Both the position numbers and the translations under genes were made by a program. The notes under the pieces were generated by a model. It was not told the DNA's origin. It saw only the letters and a list, made by a program, of their open reading frames with translations, and did no database searches. A stretch of 11,853 bases of DNA from NCBI GenBank assembly GCA_024275615.1, contig JAJRYU010000609.1, positions 1 to 11,853 on the forward strand, given 5' to 3'. Origin of the DNA: Planctomycetota bacterium. Lineage in GTDB: Bacteria; Planctomycetota; GCA-002687715; DRQF01. Below are positions 5,842-11,853 of this stretch, piece by piece. Numbering within the stretch: position 1 is the stretch's first letter; each line of letters begins with the position of its first letter.

Positions 5842-6978
5842 ATGAGAGGAAGACATGACTTAGATCGTGAGAACTCCACAGAAGATCCCCTGGTTGTCCG
5901 GGAGAACTATGGCCCGGAGATCTTGTCAAATGACAAACGCCTGATCAATTTTTCGGGCTGCGATTATCTGGGCCTGTCCAATCACCCGGCAACAAGATCC
6001 GCTCTCAAAGAGGCAGTGGATCGTTTTGGGCTTAGCGCCTCCGCCTCCCGCATAACAACAGGGACGTCCGTGGCTCATCTCGAATTGGAGGACATGCTCG
6101 CATCTTTTCTAAGGGCAAAAGACGCCGTGGTGACTTCTTCTGGCCATCACGCCGTAGCTGCGCTCTTGGAAAGCTCGGCGCCGCTTGGGACGCATTGGTT
6201 CGTCGATGAAGAATGCCACCCGAGCGCATGGGCAGCTCTTCGCTCGACTGGTGTTTCCTTTTCCTCTTTTCGCCACCGCAACGCCGATCATCTGCAGCAA
6301 CTTCTAAGACGGGCCAAAAAGCCGATCAGTATCTTGACGGACGCTGTTTTCCCCGTAACTGGTGACACCGCCCCTCTTGAGCAACTAGCCGAGATCGTGC
6401 CAAAGGATGCTCTGCTTTGCGTGGATGAATCGCATTCGATGGGTGTCTTGGGGACGACTGGTCGCGGACTTGCGGAGTCTCTCATGAACTCGGACCGCAA
6501 AGTTGTCGTCTTCGGATCTCTTAGCAAGGGACTGGGGGCATTTGGCGGATACCTTTGTGGTTCCGAGGCTCTTTGTCGTCGCGTACGGGAAACAAGTCTG
6601 ACCTACCAAACCAGCACAGCTCTTCCGCCCGCACTGTGCAAAGTGGTTTCTGTGGGATTGCAGCTATTGCAAACTGATTCTTCACTGCAAGAGAATTTGT
6701 GGCGCAACACAAGCCGAATGAATGCAATTCTCTCAGCACAAGGGCTCGTCGGGGATCCCGAAAGAGTTCCCATTTTTCAAGTGAAGTTTGCTGACTCGAA
6801 AGCGTTGCATGCTTGCCATCGTGTATTTCATGATTTGGGACTCTTCGTCCCCATGTTTCGATATCCAGGAGCACTAGATCCACAATTGCTGAGATGGACG
6901 GTACAAAGTCGTCATACTGTGGATCATCTTGATGCGTTCGCTGCTGCCTTCGACCAAGCCTTTGGAGGCGAGGCATGA
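5842..6978 (+). CDS. PLP-dependent alpha-oxoamine synthase (BioF / Kbl / serine palmitoyltransferase-like), 378 aa
   Basis: Fold-type I PLP enzyme that condenses an amino acid with an acyl-CoA (or acyl-ACP), losing CO2 when it acts as BioF or serine palmitoyltransferase. Seen: NFSGCDYLGLS (36-46), the family N-terminal signature; SGHHAV (100-105) at the PLP phosphate loop; H126 in DEECHPSA, matching the histidine stacked on PLP; DESHSMG (195-201) with D195 and H198 contacting the cofactor; and GSLSKGLGAFGGY (225-237) with the Schiff-base lysine K229. All catalytic positions are present. The substrate cannot be decided from sequence: BioF, glycine C-acetyltransferase and sphingolipid-type SPT share these motifs, and no bioA/B/D, tdh or lipid genes flank it. 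Full family length is about 385-400 aa, so it is slightly short but complete. ATG 5842 was chosen for its Shine-Dalgarno sequence. Confidence 0.85.
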   Translation: MRGRHDLDRENSTEDPLVVRENYGPEILSNDKRLINFSGCDYLGLSNHPATRSALKEAVDRFGLSASASRITTGTSVAHLELEDMLASFLRAKDAVVTSSGHHAVAALLESSAPLGTHWFVDEECHPSAWAALRSTGVSFSSFRHRNADHLQQLLRRAKKPISILTDAVFPVTGDTAPLEQLAEIVPKDALLCVDESHSMGVLGTTGRGLAESLMNSDRKVVVFGSLSKGLGAFGGYLCGSEALCRRVRETSLTYQTSTALPPALCKVVSVGLQLLQTDSSLQENLWRNTSRMNAILSAQGLVGDPERVPIFQVKFADSKALHACHRVFHDLGLFVPMFRYPGALDPQLLRWTVQSRHTVDHLDAFAAAFDQAFGGEA

Positions 6979-7247
6979 ATGGATTCGGACTTATTCGGAT
7001 TTGGGGCGGCCCCATAGTCTCTTGCTGAGATTCGAGGAGAATAGAGTTCTTTCACTCCTTGCCCTACTTTGCTTCGCCTGGCTTGAAGAATCCCATCGAA
7101 TTGGGCAGATACTCTTCGAATTCGAGGTTTGGTAACACATGGAGACGAATGGGCTTCGGGTTGGGCAATAAATTGCCATGAACCCTGCCCATCTGCGATC
7201 GTTTCAGATAAGTCTATAGACAAGAAAACGCATAAGTGAGTACATCG
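6979..7247. other. 269-bp non-coding gap with one nested hairpin
   Basis: No convincing gene: short + strand frames lack ribosome sites, and a long minus-strand frame here is mostly antisense to the next gene. The notable structure is at 7158-7185. There, outer arms GGGTT (7158-7162) and AACCC (7181-7185) enclose GGCAA-TAAA-TTGCC (7164-7177). No T-run follows, so it is not a standard terminator. TATAGA (7215-7220) could be a -10, but no good -35 lies at the right distance. TCGAATTCGA (7116-7125) is a 10-bp palindrome. Confidence 0.5.
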
Positions 7248-8234
7248 ATGCAGAAGAACTGGCTGGGTATTGTCGTCGTCGTCATGGCTGCCGAATTGGC
7301 TGCGCTGATCATGTTCTTGGTCTTCTGGTTGCCGAAGAAAATCGAGAGCAACCGTCCACCCCAAGTCACCGCCAATGCAGACGTCAAGAGCGAGCTTGTT
7401 GCCTTGAAAAACGAACTGGGCAAAGTCACATTCAAGTTGGATCGTATGGCGCAGAAAGGCACAAAGGGAGACCCGAAACTCTACGCCAAAATCAAGCAAC
7501 TGTCCCAGAATATCGATGATATCGGCTCGCAGATCTATGACTTTGAAAGCACCAACCAAAAGAACTTGATGATGATGCAAAAGAACATCATGCGTCGTCT
7601 GGCGACCATCAGTCCCAGTGGAGCTTCATTGGTTCCAACTGATCCGGAGAAATTCAAAACTTGGCTGGCCGAAGGTGGCATCACGATTGACAAGAAAGCA
7701 GGAACGCTTCATATGAAAGGACGACTGGTAAACCCGAGTCGCCCCCTTGAGTTAATCGCAGCCACCGCTGGCGGCCCTCTCCACGAAACACTCCTTGAGA
7801 CTTTTTGTCGGCCAAGCGTACTACGGGCTGGTCTTCTCGCCTTAGGTTTCAGGGAAGGCGACCCGGCAGACTACCGCAAGGGCACCCCACCCACCGGAGA
7901 AAAGCTGAACATCAGCTTGACTTGGAAGGACGCCAAGTCACCTGTCAATCTTGAAGAGTTCTTGTGGAACGACCGCGCCAAGAAACACATGACAACCGCA
8001 GAATGGCTGTTCACTGGGTCCAGTTGGGATTCCAGTTTCTTGACTGGAGAAGACGTATACATTCCGGACGAGGCTCGTGTGGTTATTGCCCTTACTGACA
8101 ACTTCGGGCATCTTGCAGTCATCACTTGTAACCATGAAGATTCTCATAATGAAATGATCTGGTCGATTAACCCCAAGGTCTTACCGGAAGATTTGGAAAC
8201 TGAAGTGTCTATCGTAATTTCCGCAGCAAAGTAG
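7248..8234 (+). CDS. Membrane-anchored coiled-coil protein with a ydjY-type domain, 328 aa
   Basis: One N-terminal transmembrane helix (about 6-28, no signal-peptidase site obvious, followed by PKK) probably anchors the protein with its C-terminal part outside the cytoplasm. Residues about 44-115 are charged and heptad-like, probably a coiled coil. Residues about 140-326 fit the ydjY-type domain I know from Planctomycetes secreted proteins: MKGRL...PLELIA, H179-E180-T-L-L, a GLLALGF segment, W-K-D, WLFTGSSW (253-260), and a C-terminal NEMIWSINP (301-309) with the usual P..L...V strand. The function of this domain is unknown. ATG 7248 was preferred to GTG 7236, because GTGAG at 7236-7240 can serve as a ribosome site for it. 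The next gene begins 11 bp after the stop, so the two are likely one operon. Confidence 0.75.
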   Translation: MQKNWLGIVVVVMAAELAALIMFLVFWLPKKIESNRPPQVTANADVKSELVALKNELGKVTFKLDRMAQKGTKGDPKLYAKIKQLSQNIDDIGSQIYDFESTNQKNLMMMQKNIMRRLATISPSGASLVPTDPEKFKTWLAEGGITIDKKAGTLHMKGRLVNPSRPLELIAATAGGPLHETLLETFCRPSVLRAGLLALGFREGDPADYRKGTPPTGEKLNISLTWKDAKSPVNLEEFLWNDRAKKHMTTAEWLFTGSSWDSSFLTGEDVYIPDEARVVIALTDNFGHLAVITCNHEDSHNEMIWSINPKVLPEDLETEVSIVISAAK

Positions 8235-8245
8235 GCGGCGTTCTC

Positions 8246-9436
8246 ATGTTTGGGACCGAATATAGAGAGATCACAACAGCCCAGAAGCTCATTCACTCTG
8301 TCCGCAAGCGAATGTTGCGTCGACTTCTCGTAGAAATGACCACGCTGTTTGTTGTCGCCGGATTAGCCATCGCCTCCATCCCCCTGTTGGCCGGTAAGGT
8401 GAATCCCCTGAATCCGTGGATTCTCACATGGCTGCCCGTATTTGCCATTGTCTTTTCTATCCTCTTAGGTGCTCTTGCAACGCATTTTTGCCGACCAAGT
8501 TTGACTGACGCCGCGCGAAGGATCGACACGACCATAGGAACAAGTGAGCTTTTCCTGACATCGCTCAATACGATTGAGCCCGGATCTGAAAACTCGTTGT
8601 TCCTACTCTTCTGCCAAGATTTGGAACGTGCTGCGCTGCCGTTGAAACCACGTCAAATTGTCCGCCCGCGTCTGGCACCAGCCCTGAAATTCATGGTAGT
8701 TCTCTTGGCAGTCGATGTGGTCCTTTTTGCCACGCCCAGCAAGATCGCAACTCGATCAGTCATGGTCGTACGTGCCCAACAGCATCTTGCTCGGACGATG
8801 GCGAGAAAGTTATCCATCTCCGCAGAAGCGAAAGTCGCACTTGAGCAACTTCAGCAAGCGAAAACGGAAGATGAATTGGAGCGGAAAGCGAAGAAACTGT
8901 GGCAGTCCATGGCAAAGAAAAAAGCCAAGTCACAGAATACCCTCGCCGCGTCCCTCAGTGAATTAGAAACGGCGCTCCGTGCCAAGAACGTCAAGCACAG
9001 TCATGAAGTCGTTTCGAAGATCGAAAACCAACTGGCGAGTACGCCCTTTGCAGATCTCAAAGATGAAGCGGCGAAGGCACTCAGCAAATTGGCAGAGTCA
9101 ACGGCCGACAAAGACCTTGCCGCACGTATGCAGGACATCGGAAAACCCGGTACCGGCCAGGGCGCCGGCAAAAATGGCGAGGCGAATACCGCGAAGGCAC
9201 ACTCAAACATCGTGGAGCAACAAGAATTCCTGGAAGACTTGCTCATTTCCGTTTTCAATAGTTTGGGTTCTTCGCCACCAGTGAGGGATGCTGACTCGTC
9301 GCAAGCGAGCCGCCCGGATTCGCAAAGCGAGCGTTACCCGTCTTTCCCTACGAGCGCTCAGTTGTCGGCGCTCGCTCTGGACTCTTTCGACAAAAAGACT
9401 GTCCTCCGCTACTTCGATCTCCGCCGATCTCGCTAA
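8246..9436 (+). CDS. Three-helix membrane protein with long charged helical region, 396 aa (hypothetical, DUF4175-like layout)
   Basis: Predicted membrane helices lie at about 32-50, 57-81 and 144-163. Between helices two and three is DAARRIDTTIGTSELFLTSL (88-107), resembling the ARR.D...G..(E/D)..LTAL segment of DUF4175-like membrane proteins that accompany vWA/Bat-type proteins. Residues about 175-300 are a charged Lys/Glu/Ala-rich helical region, followed by a Gly-rich linker (302-311) and a second helix. The extreme C-terminus LDSFDKKTVLRYFDLRRSR resembles the short (V/L)..YF motif ending such proteins. The family link is pattern-based and weak. Role unknown; its partner is the ydjY-type protein 11 bp upstream, so a shared envelope function is inferred. 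The start ATG 8246 has AGGCGG 7 nt upstream. Its TAA overlaps the stop codon of the convergent kinase gene. Confidence 0.7.
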   Translation: MFGTEYREITTAQKLIHSVRKRMLRRLLVEMTTLFVVAGLAIASIPLLAGKVNPLNPWILTWLPVFAIVFSILLGALATHFCRPSLTDAARRIDTTIGTSELFLTSLNTIEPGSENSLFLLFCQDLERAALPLKPRQIVRPRLAPALKFMVVLLAVDVVLFATPSKIATRSVMVVRAQQHLARTMARKLSISAEAKVALEQLQQAKTEDELERKAKKLWQSMAKKKAKSQNTLAASLSELETALRAKNVKHSHEVVSKIENQLASTPFADLKDEAAKALSKLAESTADKDLAARMQDIGKPGTGQGAGKNGEANTAKAHSNIVEQQEFLEDLLISVFNSLGSSPPVRDADSSQASRPDSQSERYPSFPTSAQLSALALDSFDKKTVLRYFDLRRSR

Positions 9437-10557
9437 CGGCGACGGCGACGGCGCGTTGTGCGGAGTTTTGGTCCAGCTCCAGGGATGTCTTCTCCGGCTC
9501 CCAGACGCTCCAAGAGGGATTCAACGTCACGACGAATTTCTGAAGGTGTTTGGTAGCGGTCAGCAGGATTCTTACACATCATCTTGAGAATGATCCTGTT
9601 CACTTCGTTGTGCAATCCTGGCAAACGATCTTTGGGTGACGGAGGCACCTCGTTGATATGGGCAACCATCGTCACCGCAGGGTTAGGGTTTTCGAAAGGC
9701 GTATGCCCAGTGACCATGTGGTAGTAAGTCGCGCCCAAAGAATAGATGTCAGTTCGCACATCGATGTGCTCATCGCCTCGTGCTTGCTCCGGTGAAATAT
9801 AGTTGGGTGTGCCAAGGGCAGACCCTGTATCTGTGGTGTCCCCTGACCCCTCAAGATCTTTGACCAAGCCGAGGTCGCAGAGTTTCGCGGTGCCGCCGGA
9901 GACGATCATGATGTTGTCTGGCTTGATATCGCGATGAATAATCTGCGAGGTATAAGCGTGTTCAAGAGCACGAGCGACTTGGAGGATAATCCGTGACGCG
10001 CGTTCTTGAGCTAGGATCCCACCTCGCTTGATCAGATCAAGAACTGTTGGCCCGTCACAGTATTCCATGACGATATAACACAAGGAGCTACTCTCACCGA
10101 CATCGATGCACTGCACAATGTTGGGATGATTCAAGCGCGCAAGGATCTTCGCTTCTTTTTCGAAGCGAGCGACGAACTTACGATTCTTCTGCAAGAATGG
10201 AGCAAGCACTTTGATGGCAACCAGACGATCCAGAGACAATTGCTGAGCTTGGAAAACTGTCCCCATCGATCCTTTGCCAAGTTTCTTGATGAGCTTATAG
10301 CCTTTGATGCTATTGGCTTGGTCCAGCTTCTCGATATGTCCCGAGATTTTCTCGTATTGCTCTTGGGTGATGAGGTTCTTTTCCAAGAGCACGTCGCCGA
10401 GTCCTTTTGGACTAACACCGAGCTCAAGAATCTTCGCTTGGACTTCTCTGGCCTCGGCGATCTGCTCCGCCGTTACCAGTTCGTTCTTAAGGGCGATTTT
10501 TACGAAAAGCTCTTCTCGAGCACGCACTATTTCAGGGCTGGAATCGTTCAGACTCAT
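9433..10557 (-). CDS. Cytoplasmic Hanks-type serine/threonine protein kinase with an N-terminal helical domain, 374 aa
   Basis: Protein kinase that phosphorylates Ser/Thr. Kinase domain about 87-351: glycine loop GKGSMGTV (94-101), VAIKV with K116, pairing glutamate E135, HRD catalytic loop (208-210, D210) with N215, DLG (228-230) in place of DFG, and activation loop with T241, T242, T244, S246 and T250 ending in SPE (255-257). All catalytic residues are present, and DLG is common in bacterial kinases. Residues 12-80 form a separate alpha-helical domain with the rhythm LFVKIALKNELVTAEQIAEA...GLGDVLLEKNLITQEQYEKI. It resembles the small N-terminal domain of GspE/PilB-type proteins and may be a partner or ligand sensor. 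There is no transmembrane helix and no PASTA domain, unlike PknB. It ends in six arginines encoded by alternating CGC/CGT codons. The ATG overlaps the ybeY stop (ATGA). Confidence 0.93.
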   Translation of the reverse strand: MSLNDSSPEIVRAREELFVKIALKNELVTAEQIAEAREVQAKILELGVSPKGLGDVLLEKNLITQEQYEKISGHIEKLDQANSIKGYKLIKKLGKGSMGTVFQAQQLSLDRLVAIKVLAPFLQKNRKFVARFEKEAKILARLNHPNIVQCIDVGESSSLCYIVMEYCDGPTVLDLIKRGGILAQERASRIILQVARALEHAYTSQIIHRDIKPDNIMIVSGGTAKLCDLGLVKDLEGSGDTTDTGSALGTPNYISPEQARGDEHIDVRTDIYSLGATYYHMVTGHTPFENPNPAVTMVAHINEVPPSPKDRLPGLHNEVNRIILKMMCKNPADRYQTPSEIRRDVESLLERLGAGEDIPGAGPKLRTTRRRRRR

Positions 10558-10985
10558 TCCGTCGTCTCGTGACCAATTTGGGCCAGAATCTCGGTCTGGC
10601 GCTGATGCATTCTCGTTCGTTCTTTCGGGTCATGATCATCATAGCCCAGAAGATGCAACGTTCCGTGGATGCAGTATAGCAAGACCTCGGATTTGAAGGT
10701 TACTTTCCGAACTTCTGCTTCTCGCCGGGCAGTATCCACAGAAACGACAACTTCTCCGTCGGCCCCTGGCCCTTCTCCGCGCAAATCGAAGGAAATCACA
10801 TCCGTAGGGTAATCATGCTTCAGATAACGACGGTTGAGCTCGTGTATGGCCTCATCGTCCACGAAGACAACACTGAGGTCCAAGTCGGCGCCTTCTGCGG
10901 ACAAAGTGGCCAAGACAGCATTCTCAACCTCAGACGGCTCGATCCCGGGACTTTGGATTGCCCAAGTTACCTCCACCGAGCTCAT
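10554..10985 (-). CDS. ybeY: Endoribonuclease YbeY (rRNA maturation factor), 143 aa
   Basis: Zinc-dependent single-strand endoribonuclease involved in 16S rRNA 3' end maturation and ribosome quality control. Seen: LNRRYLKHDYPTDVISFDL (50-68), the conserved central motif, and the metal site H107-GTL-H111-LLGYDD-H118. The last histidine is six residues after the second, not five as in E. coli (GYDH). The GYDDH form occurs in several phyla and is not a defect. Length is typical for the family. No clear Shine-Dalgarno sequence is present. The ATG overlaps the phoH stop by 4 bp (ATGA), and its own TGA overlaps the kinase ATG in the same way, so the three genes are probably translationally coupled. 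phoH-ybeY adjacency is widespread. The pgpH HD-domain gene that often sits between them is absent here. Confidence 0.93.
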   Translation of the reverse strand: MSSVEVTWAIQSPGIEPSEVENAVLATLSAEGADLDLSVVFVDDEAIHELNRRYLKHDYPTDVISFDLRGEGPGADGEVVVSVDTARREAEVRKVTFKSEVLLYCIHGTLHLLGYDDHDPKERTRMHQRQTEILAQIGHETTE

Positions 10986-11853
10986 GTTGTCCGACGACGA
11001 GATTTGTCGTCATGACGGCGCTGAACGCTCCTGGAGGAGTCCCCTTCATCTTCGCCCCTTCGGCTCTTTTCGTCAGCAATACCGTAGGCCTTCACAATCC
11101 TCTGCACCACCGGATGCCTGACGATGTCCGCATGCCCCATGGTCATGATCTCGATACCTTCGACTTTTCTGAGAATTCGAACTGCCGTGGCGAGTCCAGA
11201 AGCTTGGCCGCCAGGAAGGTCAATTTGAGTGATGTCACCGGTGATGATCATCTTGCTCTCACTCCCCATCCTAGTCAGAAACATCTTCATTTGAGCATTG
11301 GTGGTGTTCTGGGCCTCATCGAGGACAATGACAGCGTGATTTAGCGTTCGCCCACGCATATAGGCTAACGGACAGATCTCGATGATTCCTTCGTCCAAGA
11401 AGCGCTTCAGGGTTGCCGATGGCAACAAGTCCTCCAGTGAGTCAAAAAGGGGTCGCAAGTAAGGTCCGATCTTCGCTTCAAGATCCCCGGGCAAAAATCC
11501 CAAGTGTTCGCCTGCTTCAACAGCTGGCCGAACAAGTACCAGTTTCCGGTAGCTCCCACTCTTTATGGCTGCCACCGCCATCGCAACAGCCAAGAAGGTC
11601 TTCCCAGTTCCGGCCGGGCCAATCCCAATCGTCACAGGATTCGCCTCAATGGCGTCCATGTACTTGGCCTGGTTTGGCGAACGCGGTTTCACGCCAGCTT
11701 TGTAAGCTGTCTTGTTCGCTTTGCTCGGTAACTCGGACTTCTCATGAAAGATCTCGGCGATATCCGAGGTTTCGGCCCCTTCGTCGCGAATCAAGTGCAA
11801 AGCCTCGTGAACAGCCGCGGCCGCCGCCTCAATCCGATCTGGTTCACCTTGCA
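10982..11853 (-). CDS. phoH: PhoH family protein (PhoL-type ATPase), 5' end cut by the window
   Basis: Cytoplasmic P-loop ATPase of the PhoH/PhoL group, linked to RNA metabolism and functionally to YbeY. Of 289 visible residues, about 75-245 are the ATPase core: GIGPAGTGKT (Walker A, about 76-85), LVRPAVEAGEHLGFLPGD, AYMRGRT, VIVLDEAQN (Walker B, about 174-182) and TGDITQIDLPG. The frame stays open to the window edge. The upstream residues QGEPDRIEAAAAAVHEAL match the small N-terminal KH-like part of the family, so the start lies beyond base 11853 and an in-frame TTG at 11798-11800 is not it. About 30-50 residues are probably missing compared with the usual ~320-350. The C-terminal tail is strongly charged and arginine-rich (RRGEDEGDSSRSVQRR, ending RRRTT). 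It is the first visible gene of phoH-ybeY-kinase. Confidence 0.93.
   Translation of the reverse strand, partial: QGEPDRIEAAAAAVHEALHLIRDEGAETSDIAEIFHEKSELPSKANKTAYKAGVKPRSPNQAKYMDAIEANPVTIGIGPAGTGKTFLAVAMAVAAIKSGSYRKLVLVRPAVEAGEHLGFLPGDLEAKIGPYLRPLFDSLEDLLPSATLKRFLDEGIIEICPLAYMRGRTLNHAVIVLDEAQNTTNAQMKMFLTRMGSESKMIITGDITQIDLPGGQASGLATAVRILRKVEGIEIMTMGHADIVRHPVVQRIVKAYGIADEKSRRGEDEGDSSRSVQRRHDDKSRRRTT

Noticed and set aside
6924..7580. 218-codon minus-strand open frame crossing the 6979-7247 gap
   Set aside because: Its N-terminal half is antisense to the ydjY-type gene, its end is antisense to the oxoamine synthase, and the product has no plausible domain.
10126..10572. 148-codon + strand open frame
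   Set aside because: It is antisense to the kinase N-terminal region, which has strong domain evidence.
11798..11800. TTG as the start of phoH
   Set aside because: The frame continues to the window edge with family-like sequence, so the gene is truncated by the window, not short.
1..11853. CRISPR array, tRNA/rRNA, insertion sequence, prophage or toxin-antitoxin system
   Set aside because: No regular repeat-spacer pattern, cloverleaf, terminal inverted repeats with a transposase, or phage/toxin-type proteins were seen. The gene content is that of a housekeeping chromosomal region.

Overview
The window looks like a chromosomal segment from a PVC-type bacterium, most likely Planctomycetota. 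The evidence is an mcsA-mcsB-clpC protein arginine kinase/unfoldase cluster without ctsR beside it, an McsA with a GCPxDY-type fourth zinc motif, a ydjY-type domain protein, a soluble Hanks-type kinase, and PhoH/YbeY as direct neighbours. GC content is about one half by eye. The exception is the first ~225 bases, which are far more GC-rich and use almost only G/C-ending codons. The taxonomic call is inference; no marker RNA is present.

Layout. Bases 1-226 carry a high-GC, in-frame fragment resembling the end of a NuoG-like subunit. It is fused, probably artificially, to a 148-residue protein of unknown function (227-673). Next on the + strand come mcsA (789-1376), overlapping mcsB (1369-2415), then a 301-bp gap and clpC (2717-5212). 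The gap has a candidate promoter, a 66-codon ORF and a run of small hairpins. After clpC lie a structured 3' region and a strong intrinsic terminator (5326-5356). glpE (rhodanese, 5382-5696) starts only 25 nt past the T-run. An alpha-oxoamine synthase (BioF/Kbl-like) follows at 5842-6978, then a 269-bp gap and a two-gene membrane unit: a ydjY-type domain protein (7248-8234) and a three-helix coiled-coil protein (8246-9436). The minus strand reads inward with phoH (cut by the window edge), ybeY and a serine/threonine protein kinase. These are joined by two ATGA overlaps. The kinase stop codon interlocks with the stop codon of the last + strand gene.

Working together. McsA activates McsB, which phosphorylates arginines on damaged proteins. 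ClpC recognises the phosphoarginine and feeds the protein to ClpP, and the residues needed for each step are visible. phoH-ybeY-kinase looks like one translationally coupled operon linking RNA/ribosome maturation to a cytoplasmic kinase. The 7248/8246 pair looks like an envelope-associated unit of unknown function.

No CRISPR array, tRNA, rRNA, insertion sequence or defence system was recognised. The most unusual material is non-coding: the structured clpC leader and tail, and the compositional junction near base 226.
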